NCBI GenBank assembly: GCA_014381985.1
Contig: JACNKP010000022.1
Location: 1 to 46,934 of the forward strand
DNA: 46,934 nt
Direction: 5' to 3'
Source of the DNA: SAR92 clade bacterium
GTDB taxonomy: Bacteria; Pseudomonadota; Gammaproteobacteria; Pseudomonadales; Porticoccaceae
Made by a program: the position numbers and the translations under genes. Of the stretch, positions 17,536 to 27,373 are shown one piece after another (position 1 is the stretch's first letter; each line of letters opens with the position of its first letter). The notes under the pieces are model-generated. The model made no database searches. It worked only from the letters and a program-made list of their open reading frames with translations, and was not told the DNA's origin.

Positions 17536-18284
17536 TGACAGATACGGCTAGGTGTGCCTTGGTCTTAGGAGCCAGTGGTGGTTTAGGAACAGCGCTGGTG
17601 GTTGAGTTTTTAGCTGACCCTGCTATTACCCAGGTAATCGCTGTTAGTCGCAAGGGGCAGCCATTGTCTTTGTCGGTGTCAGACGACGTGACAAATAAAC
17701 TGGTCTGGATTCAAACGGAATACGATGAACAATCTATGACTACCGTGGTTGAGCAGATAGAGGGCCATGCGGGCAATATTGCCCGAGTATGCATCTGTCA
17801 TGGATTACTTCACTCGGAGACAATCTGGCCAGAAAAGCGTCTTGAAGACATTAATGCTGACGCCTTGCATGAGATATTTCAGAGCAATACGGTGGTGCCC
17901 ACCCTCTGGTTGAAATTACTGTTTAAATTACTTAAGGGGGAAGAGCCTTGCGTCGTGGCAACCATGAACGCTAGAGTTGGTAGTATCGGTGACAATCGAA
18001 TGGGTGGATGGCATTCTTATCGCGCGTCTAAGGCTGCGTTAAATATGGTCCTGCAAAACATGGCGATTGAATATGGCCGGCGGGCTAAAAACGTCAAATT
18101 AATCTCTTTTCATCCAGGTACAACAGATACTGGGTTGTCCAAACCCTTTCAGGCTGCTGTGCCAAGCGGGAAGCTTTTTTCACCCGCCTTCGTAGCTACT
18201 CGCCTGTCTGAGATAATGGATAATGCCGCTGTGGATGGCGAGTTGTCCTATGTTGATTGGAACGGCCAACCGATACCCTGGTGA
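17532..18284 (+). CDS. Short-chain dehydrogenase/reductase (SDR)
   Basis: A 250-residue Rossmann-fold enzyme. The glycine-rich GASGGLG (about residues 13-19) binds NAD(P)H; SYRASKAAL carries the catalytic Tyr and Lys. It resembles the CsgA-like SDR group, in which a cell-cell C-factor-like name is often given without functional proof. It overlaps the preceding DCC gene by 4 bp (ATGATGA), so it should be translated with it. The substrate is unknown; the operon suggests a reaction linked to thiol or membrane redox, which is inference only. Confidence 0.82.
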   Translation: MMTDTARCALVLGASGGLGTALVVEFLADPAITQVIAVSRKGQPLSLSVSDDVTNKLVWIQTEYDEQSMTTVVEQIEGHAGNIARVCICHGLLHSETIWPEKRLEDINADALHEIFQSNTVVPTLWLKLLFKLLKGEEPCVVATMNARVGSIGDNRMGGWHSYRASKAALNMVLQNMAIEYGRRAKNVKLISFHPGTTDTGLSKPFQAAVPSGKLFSPAFVATRLSEIMDNAAVDGELSYVDWNGQPIPW

Positions 18285-18407
18285 TCGGCATGCAAGTTTC
18301 TTTAGCCGCCCAATAGTTCAGCGTGTAAACTAGTGACCTGCAGGGTTTTTACTGGCGAACCTTTGCCATGTTAAAAGCTGTTCCCGACAATTCCATCTAG
18401 GCATTCT

Positions 18408-19715
18408 ATGGTCAAACAACAGGTTCTCAATTGCGACATCGTGGATCTTCTTCATGATGGTCGAGGAGTAGGCCGTATTAACGGTAAAGCCTATTTCGTC
18501 GAGGGCGCTTTGCCGGGTGAGTCGGTGGAGTTCCAAGTGACCAATGAAAAGCGTAATTACGGTGAAGGGCGTATGCGTAGCCGGAGTGTAACCTCAGAGC
18601 ATCGAGTAGAGCCTAGGTGTAAGCACTTTTCACGCTGTGGTGGCTGCAGTTTGCAGCACCTTGACCACCAGCAACAAATTGAATTCAAAAAAACTCAAGT
18701 GGTGAGTAGTTTCGATCGGTTAAATATAATAACTGAGTCATTGCTAACACCGATCAATGGTTCTCAATGGGGTTATCGACGTCGTGCTCGGCTTGCTGTG
18801 CAAAGAGCTAAGGATGGCCAGTTTATTGTGGGCTTTCGTAATGCAGGTAGTCGGCGAATAGAACCCATTACCGAGTGCCTTGTGTTAGATGATTCTTTAG
18901 CGGCACTTTTAGTCGTATTACCTCAGTGGCTGCAGTCATTGCCTGCAGACATTACCTTTTATGAGATAGAGTTGGTCAGTGCAGATAATGCCATCGCCAT
19001 TGCGCTGGAAGCGAGTCGTCAACTTAAAGATAATGAGCTTAATGTTTTAATGAAAGGTCTCCAGTCTCTCAGCGAAACTCCTATCCAGTGTTGGTGGAAG
19101 GCGGGTAAAAATGGCCAGTTCCAACAGTTAGGCGAGGGTGCTGGCGAGCTTTATCTTAAGGTATCAGGAAAACTTAAATTTTGTTTTGAGCCAGGGCAGT
19201 TTATTCAAGTGAATGGCGAAATTAACACCAAAATGGTGGATCAAATGCTCAGGCTAGTCTCGCCTAGCAGTTCTGGTGTTGCGGTGGACTTATTCTGCGG
19301 AGCCGGCAATCTTTCATTGCCCTTAACAAGGCAGTTTGATCAAGTAATTGGCATTGAAGGGTTAGAAAGTTTGGTGGCTGGCGCGGCAAAAAATGCGATC
19401 GAAAATAAAATAACGACTGCGCAATTTTTTACCGCCGATCTCACTCAGAGAAACAGTCTAAACAAAATAAAGCAAATACCGAAATCGCTAGACTTAGTGG
19501 TGCTTGATCCGCCACGCAGTGGCGCCTTAGACATTATGCCTTGGATTGCTAAATCAGGGGCCAAGCAGGTGATCTACATTTCCTGTCATCCGGCCACAAT
19601 GGCCAGAGATGCAAAGTATCTGTTAGATGCGGGCTATAAAATAAAAGACCTTGGGGTACTGGATATGTTCCCTCATACCGCTCATGTGGAAGCAATGGCA
19701 TTGTTCGAAAAATAA
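18408..19715 (+). CDS. rlmD: 23S rRNA (uracil(1939)-C(5))-methyltransferase
   Basis: A 435-residue RNA methyltransferase. An N-terminal TRAM domain (about residues 5-60) is followed by the [4Fe-4S] cysteines C71, C77, C80 and one near 157. The SAM-binding VDLFCGAGNLSLPL and the catalytic block LDPPRSGA...ISCHPATMARD follow, with the nucleophilic cysteine in ISCHP. It methylates U1939 of 23S rRNA (E. coli numbering). Length and cysteine spacing match RlmD (RumA). It has its own upstream region and is followed by a 122-nt gap to glyA. Confidence 0.95.
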   Translation: MVKQQVLNCDIVDLLHDGRGVGRINGKAYFVEGALPGESVEFQVTNEKRNYGEGRMRSRSVTSEHRVEPRCKHFSRCGGCSLQHLDHQQQIEFKKTQVVSSFDRLNIITESLLTPINGSQWGYRRRARLAVQRAKDGQFIVGFRNAGSRRIEPITECLVLDDSLAALLVVLPQWLQSLPADITFYEIELVSADNAIAIALEASRQLKDNELNVLMKGLQSLSETPIQCWWKAGKNGQFQQLGEGAGELYLKVSGKLKFCFEPGQFIQVNGEINTKMVDQMLRLVSPSSSGVAVDLFCGAGNLSLPLTRQFDQVIGIEGLESLVAGAAKNAIENKITTAQFFTADLTQRNSLNKIKQIPKSLDLVVLDPPRSGALDIMPWIAKSGAKQVIYISCHPATMARDAKYLLDAGYKIKDLGVLDMFPHTAHVEAMALFEK

Positions 19716-19837
19716 ATAATATTTATGCTGTTTTTGGATCTGGAAGTCGGTTATGAGACTGTAAGGGTTGGGTCATTTAAGGTAAACTTCGCTTAATACG
19801 TGCAACTCGATTTAACTCCCTAGGAAACCTTTTAATC

Positions 19838-21097
19838 ATGTTTGATAAAGATCATACCATTGAAAATATTGACCCTGAATTATGGCAGGCCATTCAACTT
19901 GAAGACCAGCGTCAAGAGCAACATATAGAACTAATTGCCTCTGAGAATTACACCAGTCTTGCGGTTATGGAGGCTCAGGGCGGCAAGATGACTAATAAGT
20001 ATGCAGAAGGTTATCCTGGCAAGCGTTATTACGGCGGTTGTGAGTATGTTGATGTTGCGGAACAATTGGCTATTGATCGATTAAAAAGTCTCTATGGGTC
20101 TGAATATGCGAATGTGCAGCCGCACTCTGGGTCTCAGGCAAACAGTGCCGTATTCTTAGCGCTGATTAAAGGTGGTGATACTGTGTTGGGGATGAGCCTA
20201 GCAGACGGAGGTCATCTTACGCATGGAGCCAAGCCCAACTTTTCTGGGAAGCTCTATAATCCAATTCAATATGGCCTAAATGCCGATACAGGCTTGATCG
20301 ACTATGAGCAAGTTGAATCGCTGGCTATCGAGCATAAGCCGGCTATGATTATTGCAGGCTTTTCAGCCTACTCGGGAATTATGGATTGGGCGAGGTTTAG
20401 AGAGATTGCAGACAAAGTGGGTGCTTACTTACTTGTTGATATGGCGCATGTATCAGGTTTGGTTGCTGCAGGTGTTTATCCAAGCCCAATACCCCACGCT
20501 CATGTTGTGACATCTACGACTCACAAGACCTTGCGTGGTCCTCGTGGCGGAATTATTTTGACTAACGATGCGGAGATCGCCAAGAAGTGTAACTCTGCCG
20601 TTTTCCCTGGCAGCCAAGGCGGACCACTCTGTCATGTGATCGCAGCTAAGGCTATTGCTTTTAAAGAAGCGGCCAGCGAAGATTTTGTGGTTTATCAAAA
20701 ACAAGTTGTTGCGAACGCTAAAGCAATGGCCGCAACCTTTATGGAGCGTGGTATCAATATCGTTTCTAATGGTACTGAAAATCACCTTATGCTGGTTAGT
20801 TTGATTGGCAAAGAGTACACCGGAACTGATGCCGACCGTGCTATGGGGGAGGCGTTTATTACCGTCAATAAAAATGCAGTTCCTAAGGATCCACGGTCTC
20901 CGTTTGTGACCTCTGGGTTACGTGTTGGCACACCAGCGATCACTACTCGCGGGTTCGGTTTAGACGAAACCGTCGAGTTGACTCATTGGATGTGTGACAT
21001 TCTCGATAGTCTTGAAAATGGTACGTCGGAACAAGTAGTTGCAGAGACTAAACTGAAGGTTCTGGAGATATGCCAGCGCTTCCCTGTTTATGGCTGA
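19838..21097 (+). CDS. glyA: Serine hydroxymethyltransferase
   Basis: A 419-residue PLP enzyme converting serine and tetrahydrofolate to glycine and 5,10-methylenetetrahydrofolate. The [16 protein letters not shown] segment (57-72) and the PLP-binding Lys230 in [14 protein letters not shown] are exactly those of GlyA. It precedes the nrdR-rib cluster, as it often does in gammaproteobacteria, and is separated from the NUDIX gene by 59 nt. Full family length. AGGA lies 14 nt before the ATG. Confidence 0.97.
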   Translation: MFDKDHTIENIDPELWQAIQLEDQRQEQHIELIASENYTSLAVMEAQGGKMTNKYAEGYPGKRYYGGCEYVDVAEQLAIDRLKSLYGSEYANVQPHSGSQANSAVFLALIKGGDTVLGMSLADGGHLTHGAKPNFSGKLYNPIQYGLNADTGLIDYEQVESLAIEHKPAMIIAGFSAYSGIMDWARFREIADKVGAYLLVDMAHVSGLVAAGVYPSPIPHAHVVTSTTHKTLRGPRGGIILTNDAEIAKKCNSAVFPGSQGGPLCHVIAAKAIAFKEAASEDFVVYQKQVVANAKAMAATFMERGINIVSNGTENHLMLVSLIGKEYTGTDADRAMGEAFITVNKNAVPKDPRSPFVTSGLRVGTPAITTRGFGLDETVELTHWMCDILDSLENGTSEQVVAETKLKVLEICQRFPVYG

Positions 21098-21156
21098 TTT
21101 CCTTAAGCCTAAACTGTCGTGTTAAAACAGCATGCTTTAATAACTAGGTGAAATCT

Positions 21157-21870
21157 ATGTCCGACCAATCTGTGCCACTCCGTTTAGCGGCCACTGCGGT
21201 TTTGTTGCGAAACTCAAATAATGGCATGGAAACGTTGTTGCTAAGGCGTAACGCCAAGCTGGCGTTTGCTGGTGGCGCCTGGGTCTTCCCTGGTGGGGCA
21301 ATTGATGCTGATGGGTTAGAGGCTGCGGCTAGTGAAAAAGAGGCGGCAGTGGCGGCAACGGTGCGAGAGATTGACGAGGAATGTGGCCTAAATGTACCAG
21401 GCCAAGACTTGATCCATTTTTGTAATTGGACTACCCCGGTGGGGGAAAAGCGGCGTTTTGCTACTTGGTTTTTTGTTGGCAACGTCGATGCTGACTCGGG
21501 GAAGGTTGTTATTGATGACGGTGAGATCCATGAATTTCAATGGATCAGGCCTGAAGACGCCATTACCCTGCATCACCAAGGTGAGTTAACTCTTATGCCG
21601 CCCACCTATCTTTCGCTAAGCCTTTTAACGCATTATGAGACGGCTGAATTAGCCTGTAGCGCGCTTGCGGTGCGCAAGCCTTATGACGTAACGCCTAGAT
21701 TATGTCAGTTTCAAGATGAGATAGTTTGCCTGTATCCTGGTGATGCGGGTTATGCGGCAATAGATGCTGCTTTGCCTGGGCCGCGGCATCGAATAGTATT
21801 TGCCAGTCGGGGTATGCTTTACGAACATTCGGGTGATAATGTTGGTCTTACGCCGATGAATCAGCCTTGA
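21157..21870 (+). CDS. NUDIX hydrolase (NUDT7/NUDT19-like)
   Basis: A 237-residue protein. The NUDIX box ends AAVAATVREIDEECGL (about residues 66-81), containing the REx2EE metal-binding core; the first glycine of the usual box is displaced by an insertion, as in the eukaryotic NUDT7/19-type coenzyme A/nucleotide hydrolases. The N-terminal part TAVLLRNSNNGMETLLLRRN and the following GGAWVFPGG are typical. The start is the ATG at 21157, with AGGTG 6 nt upstream; the GTG at 21148 is the weaker option. Substrate (CoA derivatives or other nucleoside diphosphates) is inferred from the family only. Confidence 0.82.
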   Translation: MSDQSVPLRLAATAVLLRNSNNGMETLLLRRNAKLAFAGGAWVFPGGAIDADGLEAAASEKEAAVAATVREIDEECGLNVPGQDLIHFCNWTTPVGEKRRFATWFFVGNVDADSGKVVIDDGEIHEFQWIRPEDAITLHHQGELTLMPPTYLSLSLLTHYETAELACSALAVRKPYDVTPRLCQFQDEIVCLYPGDAGYAAIDAALPGPRHRIVFASRGMLYEHSGDNVGLTPMNQP

Positions 21871-21950
21871 TTTCAAGCTAGGCTAATAACGACTGTTGTT
21901 GTGTTAGAATAACGCTCCATTTTTTGAGCTTCACGTTTACGAGCTTAGTT

Positions 21951-22427
21951 ATGTATTGTCCGTTTTGTAATGCTGATGACACCAAAGTCGTCGATTCGCG
22001 ATTGGTTGCTGAGGGTGGCCAAGTGCGTCGTCGTCGCGAGTGCGTAGAGTGCAGTGAGCGATTCACTACCTATGAGCTTGCTGAATTGGTGATGCCCAGA
22101 GTGATTAAAAGCGATGGCAGCCGAGAACCATTTAATGAAGAAAAACTCCGAGCTGGGTTGCAGCGTGCTTTGGAAAAGCGACCCGTTTCTATTGAGCAAA
22201 TTGAAGTTGCTCTGTCTCAAATAAAACATTTCCTTCAGGTCACCGGTGAGCGAGAAATTAACTCTCGAATCATTGGGGAAGAAGTTATGAGTCAGCTTCA
22301 TGAGTTAGATGAAGTGGCCTATATCCGCTTTGCTTCGGTGTATCGAAGTTTTCAGGACTTAAGCGAATTTCAAGATGAACTTAATCGATTAAAAGACAAA
22401 AAACCTAGTCAGGAAGAAGGGCAGTGA
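21951..22427 (+). CDS. nrdR: Transcriptional repressor NrdR
   Basis: A 158-residue protein. It begins MYCPFC and contains the paired zinc-ribbon cysteines CPFC...CVEC (residues 3-34), followed by an ATP-cone domain ([16 protein letters not shown]). NrdR senses ATP/dATP and represses ribonucleotide reductase genes. The chosen ATG at 21951 gives the canonical start; an upstream in-frame start adds nine non-conserved residues. Its TGA overlaps the GTG of ribD (GTGA), placing it at the head of the riboflavin operon. Confidence 0.95.
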   Translation: MYCPFCNADDTKVVDSRLVAEGGQVRRRRECVECSERFTTYELAELVMPRVIKSDGSREPFNEEKLRAGLQRALEKRPVSIEQIEVALSQIKHFLQVTGEREINSRIIGEEVMSQLHELDEVAYIRFASVYRSFQDLSEFQDELNRLKDKKPSQEEGQ

Positions 22428-23545
22428 GTTTCTCTCTAGTTGACCGCGAGATGATGTCTAGAGCCCTGACGCTGGCGGCCAAGGGGCGCTATACCACGTC
22501 GCCTAATCCAACTGTAGGCTGCGTAATCACTGTCGACGACCAGATTGTCGGTGAAGGCTTTACTCGCCCGTTGGGCGGCAATCATGCAGAGATTGAGGCT
22601 CTTAATCAGGTGTCTGTTACTGCTAATAGCTGTGTTTATGTGACGCTGGAACCCTGTAGCCATCAAGGCAAAACGGGACCCTGTGCCCTAGCATTGATTG
22701 AAGCCGGGGTGTCGAGAGTCGTGATAGCCTGTGAGGACCCTAATCCTCTTGTGGCGGGTTCGGGCATTAAGCTATTGCAAGAGGCAGGTATAGAGGTTGA
22801 GTGCGGGTTACTGGAAGATCAGGCGCGAGAGATAAATAAGGGTTTCATTAAGCGTCATGAGCAGGGCCTGCCGTGGGTGTTAGTTAAGATGGCCGCAAGC
22901 CTAGATGGCCGCACAGCGATGGCCAGTGGCCAAAGCCAGTGGGTGACTACACCAGCATCTCGGCAAGACGTGCAACGATTGCGCGCCGCAAGTTGCGGAA
23001 TCATTACAGGTATTGGTACTCAGTTAATGGATGATCCCTCATTGACGGTGCGGATAACGGGCGAAGAGTTGGGTGTGCATGATCCCTTAATTCAACCTAT
23101 ACGAGTGGTGGTTGATAGTCAGCTGAAAATGCAGCCTAGCGCGAGAATGCTCGCCCAGCCAGGCGTTACGTTGATTGCTACTTTGGATGGAGATCGTCAA
23201 CGGCAAAAGGCTCAGGCACTTATTGATACTGGAGCAGAGGTTGTATTTTTGCCAGCCAATGGGAACCATGTTGATCTGCAGGCATTGTTGACTGAGTTAG
23301 CTGCCCGCAACTGTAATCGGGTAATGGTTGAAGCGGGTGCTGGCTTGGCTGGTGCTTTTGTAGCAGAGGGTTTATTAGACGAATTAGTGTGCTACTGGGC
23401 TCCAAAATTATTTGGTAGCGATGCAAGACCTATGTTTGATTTGGCGATTAATACGATCGATGCCCATCTTGCGTTGTCGATAAAAGATATTAGACAAATT
23501 GGTGAAGACTTGCGTATTACTTTGTACCCAGACAAAGATTATTAA
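22424..23545 (+). CDS. ribD: Bifunctional riboflavin deaminase/reductase
   Basis: A 373-residue enzyme for two steps of riboflavin synthesis. The N-terminal deaminase domain holds the zinc site HAE (54-56) and [11 protein letters not shown] (C78, C87). The C-terminal reductase domain (from about 150) has [12 protein letters not shown] and the [11 protein letters not shown] motif. The start is GTG at 22424, overlapping nrdR by 4 bp, with GAAGG just upstream. It is followed 60 nt later by ribE. Confidence 0.95.
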   Translation: MSFSLVDREMMSRALTLAAKGRYTTSPNPTVGCVITVDDQIVGEGFTRPLGGNHAEIEALNQVSVTANSCVYVTLEPCSHQGKTGPCALALIEAGVSRVVIACEDPNPLVAGSGIKLLQEAGIEVECGLLEDQAREINKGFIKRHEQGLPWVLVKMAASLDGRTAMASGQSQWVTTPASRQDVQRLRAASCGIITGIGTQLMDDPSLTVRITGEELGVHDPLIQPIRVVVDSQLKMQPSARMLAQPGVTLIATLDGDRQRQKAQALIDTGAEVVFLPANGNHVDLQALLTELAARNCNRVMVEAGAGLAGAFVAEGLLDELVCYWAPKLFGSDARPMFDLAINTIDAHLALSIKDIRQIGEDLRITLYPDKDY

Positions 23546-23605
23546 TATAGACCGCACGCAGGGTGTCATAATGGAATTTAAAATTTATAGTTAGGGCGAA
23601 AATTT

Positions 23606-24211
23606 ATGTTTACAGGAATTATTACGGCTATCGGCGAAGTCACTGCTTTGGAGCCTCGCGGTGGCGATGTTCGGCTGACTATTAACACGGGTGATTTAAG
23701 CTTGGGTGATGTTGGTCTGGGCGACAGCATCGCTTGTAATGGTGCTTGCCTTACTGCCGTAGAGTTAACTGGCCAAGGATTTGTTGCTGACGTGTCAATT
23801 GAGACATTAAGCCTGACCACTATTGGTGGTTGGAGCGTCGGTACCTGTGTCAACCTTGAAAAAGCCATGCTCGCTAGCGATCGATTTGGCGGTCATATAG
23901 TGTCTGGACATGTTGATGGGCTTGGAAAAGTGACCGCTTTTTATGAGGACGCTCGCTCCTGGAGGCTAAGAATTCTCGCCCCGCGGGAACTTGCCAAATA
24001 CATTGCCCAAAAAGGCTCAATTACCGTCGATGGCACAAGCTTGACCGTCAATAATGTTGATGGCGCGGAATTTGAGTTAAATATTATTCCACAAACGTTG
24101 ACTCATACGGTAATAGGGAAATACAAAGTTGGCACTGATGTGCATCTTGAAATTGATTTGGTCGCTCGATATTTAGAGCGGTTATTACTTGGTGATAAAG
24201 CTGCTGACTAA
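23606..24211 (+). CDS. ribE: Riboflavin synthase (alpha chain)
   Basis: A 201-residue protein starting MFTGIITAIGEV. It contains two lumazine-binding repeats (about 1-97 and 98-190), with CNGACLTA and GSITVDGTSLTVN as the repeat signatures. It dismutates 6,7-dimethyl-8-ribityllumazine to riboflavin. AGGGC lies 7 nt before the ATG. It sits between ribD and ribBX, which is standard gammaproteobacterial order. Confidence 0.95.
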   Translation: MFTGIITAIGEVTALEPRGGDVRLTINTGDLSLGDVGLGDSIACNGACLTAVELTGQGFVADVSIETLSLTTIGGWSVGTCVNLEKAMLASDRFGGHIVSGHVDGLGKVTAFYEDARSWRLRILAPRELAKYIAQKGSITVDGTSLTVNNVDGAEFELNIIPQTLTHTVIGKYKVGTDVHLEIDLVARYLERLLLGDKAAD

Positions 24212-24229
24212 TAGGCATTAAGGCATAAA

Positions 24230-25366
24230 ATGGAAGAGACAAAAGACATGGTGTTAAACACAGTAGAAGAGTTACTAGAAGATATCCGTCAAGGCAAGAT
24301 GGTTATTTTAATGGACGACGAAGACCGAGAGAACGAGGGTGACTTGGTTATGGCTGCACCGATGGTGCGCCCGCAAGACATTAACTTCATGGCTACCTTT
24401 GCCCGCGGACTGATTTGTCTGACCTTAGACGAGCAACGCTGCAAACAGCTTGATTTGGCGATGATGGTTAATCATGACAGCAACGCTTCGAGTCATGGAA
24501 CACCTTTTACGCTCTCTATTGAGGCGGCAGAGGGAGTGACTACAGGGATTTCTGCAGCTGATCGAGCACGAACGGTTCAGGCGGCTGTGGCGAGTAATGC
24601 CAGACCAAATGATATTGTTCAGCCGGGACATATTTTTCCTCTTAAAGCGCAGCCAGGGGGTGTGTTGAGTCGAGCTGGCCACACTGAAGCGGGTTGCGAT
24701 TTAGCTAGAATTGCAGGTTTTGAGCCAGCCGCCGTGATTGTAGAGATCATGAATGAAGATGGCACAATGGCTCGACGTGATGATCTTGAAAAGTTTTCTA
24801 AAAAGCACCAGCTTAAAATTGGCACTATTGCAGACCTGATTCATTATCGGTTGGTAACGGAGAAAACCACTCAGTGCATTAATGAGCGCACTGTAACCAC
24901 TCATTATGGTGAATTTATATTAAAGACCTATCTGGACAATGCTCGTAATGAAAAACATTTTGCGTTGGTCATGGGTGATGTGAGTACAGATGAACCAGCC
25001 CTAGTAAGAGTTCATATTAATCGTTCTGCAAGAGATATCTTGGCTCTGGAATCGGGAGGGAAATTCAAATCTTGGTCTTTTCATAGTGCTCTAGAGCGCG
25101 TTGCTAAGGAAGGCCGTGGTGCTGTGGTGTTGGTGTACCACTCTGAAACTGCAGAGGATGTCGACAACAATATCGAGATGATCGTTAACCCCGGTATTGG
25201 CGGCGCTCAGTCTGCAAGTGACGTCGTTTACCAGCAAGTAGGTACGGGGTCACAGATCTTGATGGATTTGGGCGTGCATAAAATGCGACTAATGAGTGCG
25301 CCATTTAAGTTTAGCGCAATCTCGGGCTTTGACCTTGAGGTTGTTGAATACGTTAATTGCGATTAA
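24230..25366 (+). CDS. ribBX: 3,4-dihydroxy-2-butanone-4-phosphate synthase fused to a degenerate GTP cyclohydrolase II-like domain (RibBX type)
   Basis: A 378-residue protein. The N-terminal domain (about 8-207) is a DHBP synthase with the metal/acid motif [11 protein letters not shown] (29-39) and the HTEAGCDL loop. The C-terminal domain (about 208-378) aligns with GTP cyclohydrolase II in layout, but where RibA has its zinc cysteines and the TGD, it reads [16 protein letters not shown], with no cysteine. That half cannot bind zinc as RibA does. This corresponds to the RibBX variant described in Proteobacteria. A complete ribA lies at 32601-33197. Start at ATG 24230 (TAAGG upstream); ATG 24248 is an alternative. 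Confidence 0.92.
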   Translation: MEETKDMVLNTVEELLEDIRQGKMVILMDDEDRENEGDLVMAAPMVRPQDINFMATFARGLICLTLDEQRCKQLDLAMMVNHDSNASSHGTPFTLSIEAAEGVTTGISAADRARTVQAAVASNARPNDIVQPGHIFPLKAQPGGVLSRAGHTEAGCDLARIAGFEPAAVIVEIMNEDGTMARRDDLEKFSKKHQLKIGTIADLIHYRLVTEKTTQCINERTVTTHYGEFILKTYLDNARNEKHFALVMGDVSTDEPALVRVHINRSARDILALESGGKFKSWSFHSALERVAKEGRGAVVLVYHSETAEDVDNNIEMIVNPGIGGAQSASDVVYQQVGTGSQILMDLGVHKMRLMSAPFKFSAISGFDLEVVEYVNCD

Positions 25367-25417
25367 TGTCTCCAATAGTATTGATCATGAAAATTCAAAA
25401 GAGAACAGGAATTATAG

Positions 25418-25900
25418 ATGGGTGAATACAAGCCGGAAGAGGGCAGTTTCAATGTTGGCGCGGTGCGCATAGCAGTTATTGCAGCACGTTGGAATTCAGA
25501 AGTGACTGATGGGTTGTTGGCGGGGGCAGTTCGTGCGCTCAGCCGTCATGGTGTAAGTGATGATGCTCTTGAGATATATCGGGTGCCAGGTGCGTTTGAA
25601 TTACCCCTGGCAAGCCAAAGAGCGGCCCAAACAGGACGTTTTGATGGGGTTATAGCGTTGGGCTGTGTGGTCCGTGGTGACACGCCCCACTTTGACTATG
25701 TTTGCTCAGAGACAACCCGAGGAATCGGAGAGGTTGGATTGACAGAGAACTTGCCAGTTGCCTTTGGGTTACTGACCACCGACACGTTAGAGCAGTCGTT
25801 GGAGCGTTCGGGCAACAATACTGAGAATAAAGGTGAAGAAGCTGCTTTGACCGTTCTTGAGATGTTGACAATATTTAAACAGATGGACGGTGACGCATAG
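25418..25900 (+). CDS. ribH: 6,7-dimethyl-8-ribityllumazine synthase
   Basis: A 160-residue protein. ARWNSEVTDGLLAGA, RVPGAFELP and RGDTPHFDYV are the active-site segments, the last with the catalytic histidine. It condenses the RibBX product with the aminouracil made by RibD. It lies 51 nt after ribBX. Its stop is immediately followed by the ATG of nusB with no gap, so the two are translationally coupled. Confidence 0.95.
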   Translation: MGEYKPEEGSFNVGAVRIAVIAARWNSEVTDGLLAGAVRALSRHGVSDDALEIYRVPGAFELPLASQRAAQTGRFDGVIALGCVVRGDTPHFDYVCSETTRGIGEVGLTENLPVAFGLLTTDTLEQSLERSGNNTENKGEEAALTVLEMLTIFKQMDGDA

Positions 25901-26341
25901 ATGTCTAAAGCTAGAGAACGACAAAAAGCACGCAGAATGGTTGTTCAGGCACTCTACTCATGGGAAATGAGCGGTACTGACCTGGAGACTATAGAGGCTG
26001 AATTCCACACTGCTCACAATATGACTAAAGTCGATGGCAAGCTATTCCATAACATATTGTTTGGTGTTCCTAAAAACCTAGGTGAGGTTGATGGTGCATT
26101 TGAGTCTCATCTTGATCGAGAAAATAAACAGTTAGATCCAATATCACGCGCTGTTTTGCGTTTGTCGACCTATGAAATGCTCTACACAATCGAGGTGCCT
26201 TATAAAGTAGTGATAAACGAAGGTGTCAATCTGGCGAAAACCTTTGGTCCCACGGACGCATTTAAATTTATAAACGGCGTACTTGATCGTGTCGCTATAG
26301 ACCTTCGCTCCATTGAAATTAAAGAAAATAAAGCCATCTAA
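25901..26341 (+). CDS. nusB: Transcription antitermination factor NusB
   Basis: A 146-residue all-helical protein. It starts with RERQKARRMVVQALYSWEMSG (RNA-binding region) and has RAVLRLSTYEMLY and VVINEGVNLAKTFG in its C-terminal half. NusB acts with NusE in rRNA antitermination. The ATG directly abuts the ribH stop. The following thiL is in the same reading frame, separated only by the nusB TAA and a short leader. Confidence 0.95.
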   Translation: MSKARERQKARRMVVQALYSWEMSGTDLETIEAEFHTAHNMTKVDGKLFHNILFGVPKNLGEVDGAFESHLDRENKQLDPISRAVLRLSTYEMLYTIEVPYKVVINEGVNLAKTFGPTDAFKFINGVLDRVAIDLRSIEIKENKAI

Positions 26342-26365
26342 ACGCTGATAACGGAGCGGAATACT

Positions 26366-27373
26366 CTGACCCAAACTAAACTTCCCCGGCTCAGCGAATT
26401 TGAAATCATCGCAGACTATTTTAAAGATTTAACAGGTCAAGAGGGCGTTGCTTTGGGTATTGGCGACGACGCGGCTATTATAAATCTACCCCTTAATTCT
26501 AAAGCTCAGTTAGTGGTGGCCAGCGACACCTTAGTGGAAGAGGTGCATTTCCCTGGGGACGCAAGTGCTTATCAAGTCGCTCAACGAGCTCTTTGCGTTA
26601 ATCTGAGTGATATGGCGGCTATGGGAGCCGCTCCTCGATGGTTCACGTTAGCCTTGACGCTACCTCAGGGAAAAGCCAATGAGCAGTGGTTAAAAGGGTT
26701 TAGCGACGGGCTATCAGAAATCGCGATAGCTTATAATTGTGCCTTAATCGGCGGTGATACAACGGCTGGACCATTGGCAATAACCATTACCATGCTAGGA
26801 GAGGTGCCTTTAGGGGAGGGTCTTGTACGCAGCGGTGCCGCTAATGGAGATCGAGTTTATGTGACAGGGATTTTAGGTGATGGGGCGGCTGGTTTATTGG
26901 CGGCAAGAAAAGATAAATCCCTTAATTGTATAGATAATACGGTAAGTGAGCGCTTACTTTTATCATTTTATAAGCCCCATCCAAAAATTAACATTGGCTT
27001 AAAAATACGAGCTTTGGCTTCTGCGTGCATTGATATATCCGACGGGCTGGTGGCTGACTTAGGCCATATATGTAAGTCCAGTGGGGTTGATGCATCCGTA
27101 CACACTTCAAGGTTACCAATACACCCAGATTTAGAGGCAAATTTTCAAGGTCAATGTGTCGACTGGGCACTCTTTGGTGGTGATGATTATCAACTGTGCT
27201 TTACAGTGCCGGCAGAGCATTATCCGATGGTTGACGACTGGATCTTGCTGGGCGAATTAGACGCCACATGGATAGGTTCTATAATACCCTGTAGCGACAA
27301 TAGTCCGGCTGTCTTGGTAGACGGCGTTAAGTCACAGGAAAGAGAAAGAGGCTTTGATCATTTTGACCAATAA
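26366..27373 (+). CDS. thiL: Thiamine-phosphate kinase, probable CTG start
   Basis: A 335-residue protein. LGIGDDAAII and the AMGAAPRWF motif are characteristic of ThiL, which phosphorylates thiamine phosphate to thiamine diphosphate; the GGDT and SGVDASVH segments follow. Conserved family residues (PRLSEFEIIADYF) extend upstream of the first in-frame TTG at 26453, yet no ATG, GTG or TTG exists between the nusB stop and that codon. A CTG at 26366 has GGAG (26353-26356) 9 nt upstream and yields a normal-length enzyme, so it is taken as the start. If translation began at 26453, the N-terminal domain would be truncated by 29 residues. Confidence 0.9.
   Translation: MTQTKLPRLSEFEIIADYFKDLTGQEGVALGIGDDAAIINLPLNSKAQLVVASDTLVEEVHFPGDASAYQVAQRALCVNLSDMAAMGAAPRWFTLALTLPQGKANEQWLKGFSDGLSEIAIAYNCALIGGDTTAGPLAITITMLGEVPLGEGLVRSGAANGDRVYVTGILGDGAAGLLAARKDKSLNCIDNTVSERLLLSFYKPHPKINIGLKIRALASACIDISDGLVADLGHICKSSGVDASVHTSRLPIHPDLEANFQGQCVDWALFGGDDYQLCFTVPAEHYPMVDDWILLGELDATWIGSIIPCSDNSPAVLVDGVKSQERERGFDHFDQ

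Noticed and set aside
21871-24229. FMN riboswitch in the riboflavin operon
   Set aside because: I looked in the gaps before nrdR, ribE and ribBX; none contains the conserved RFN-type core, and the gaps are too short.
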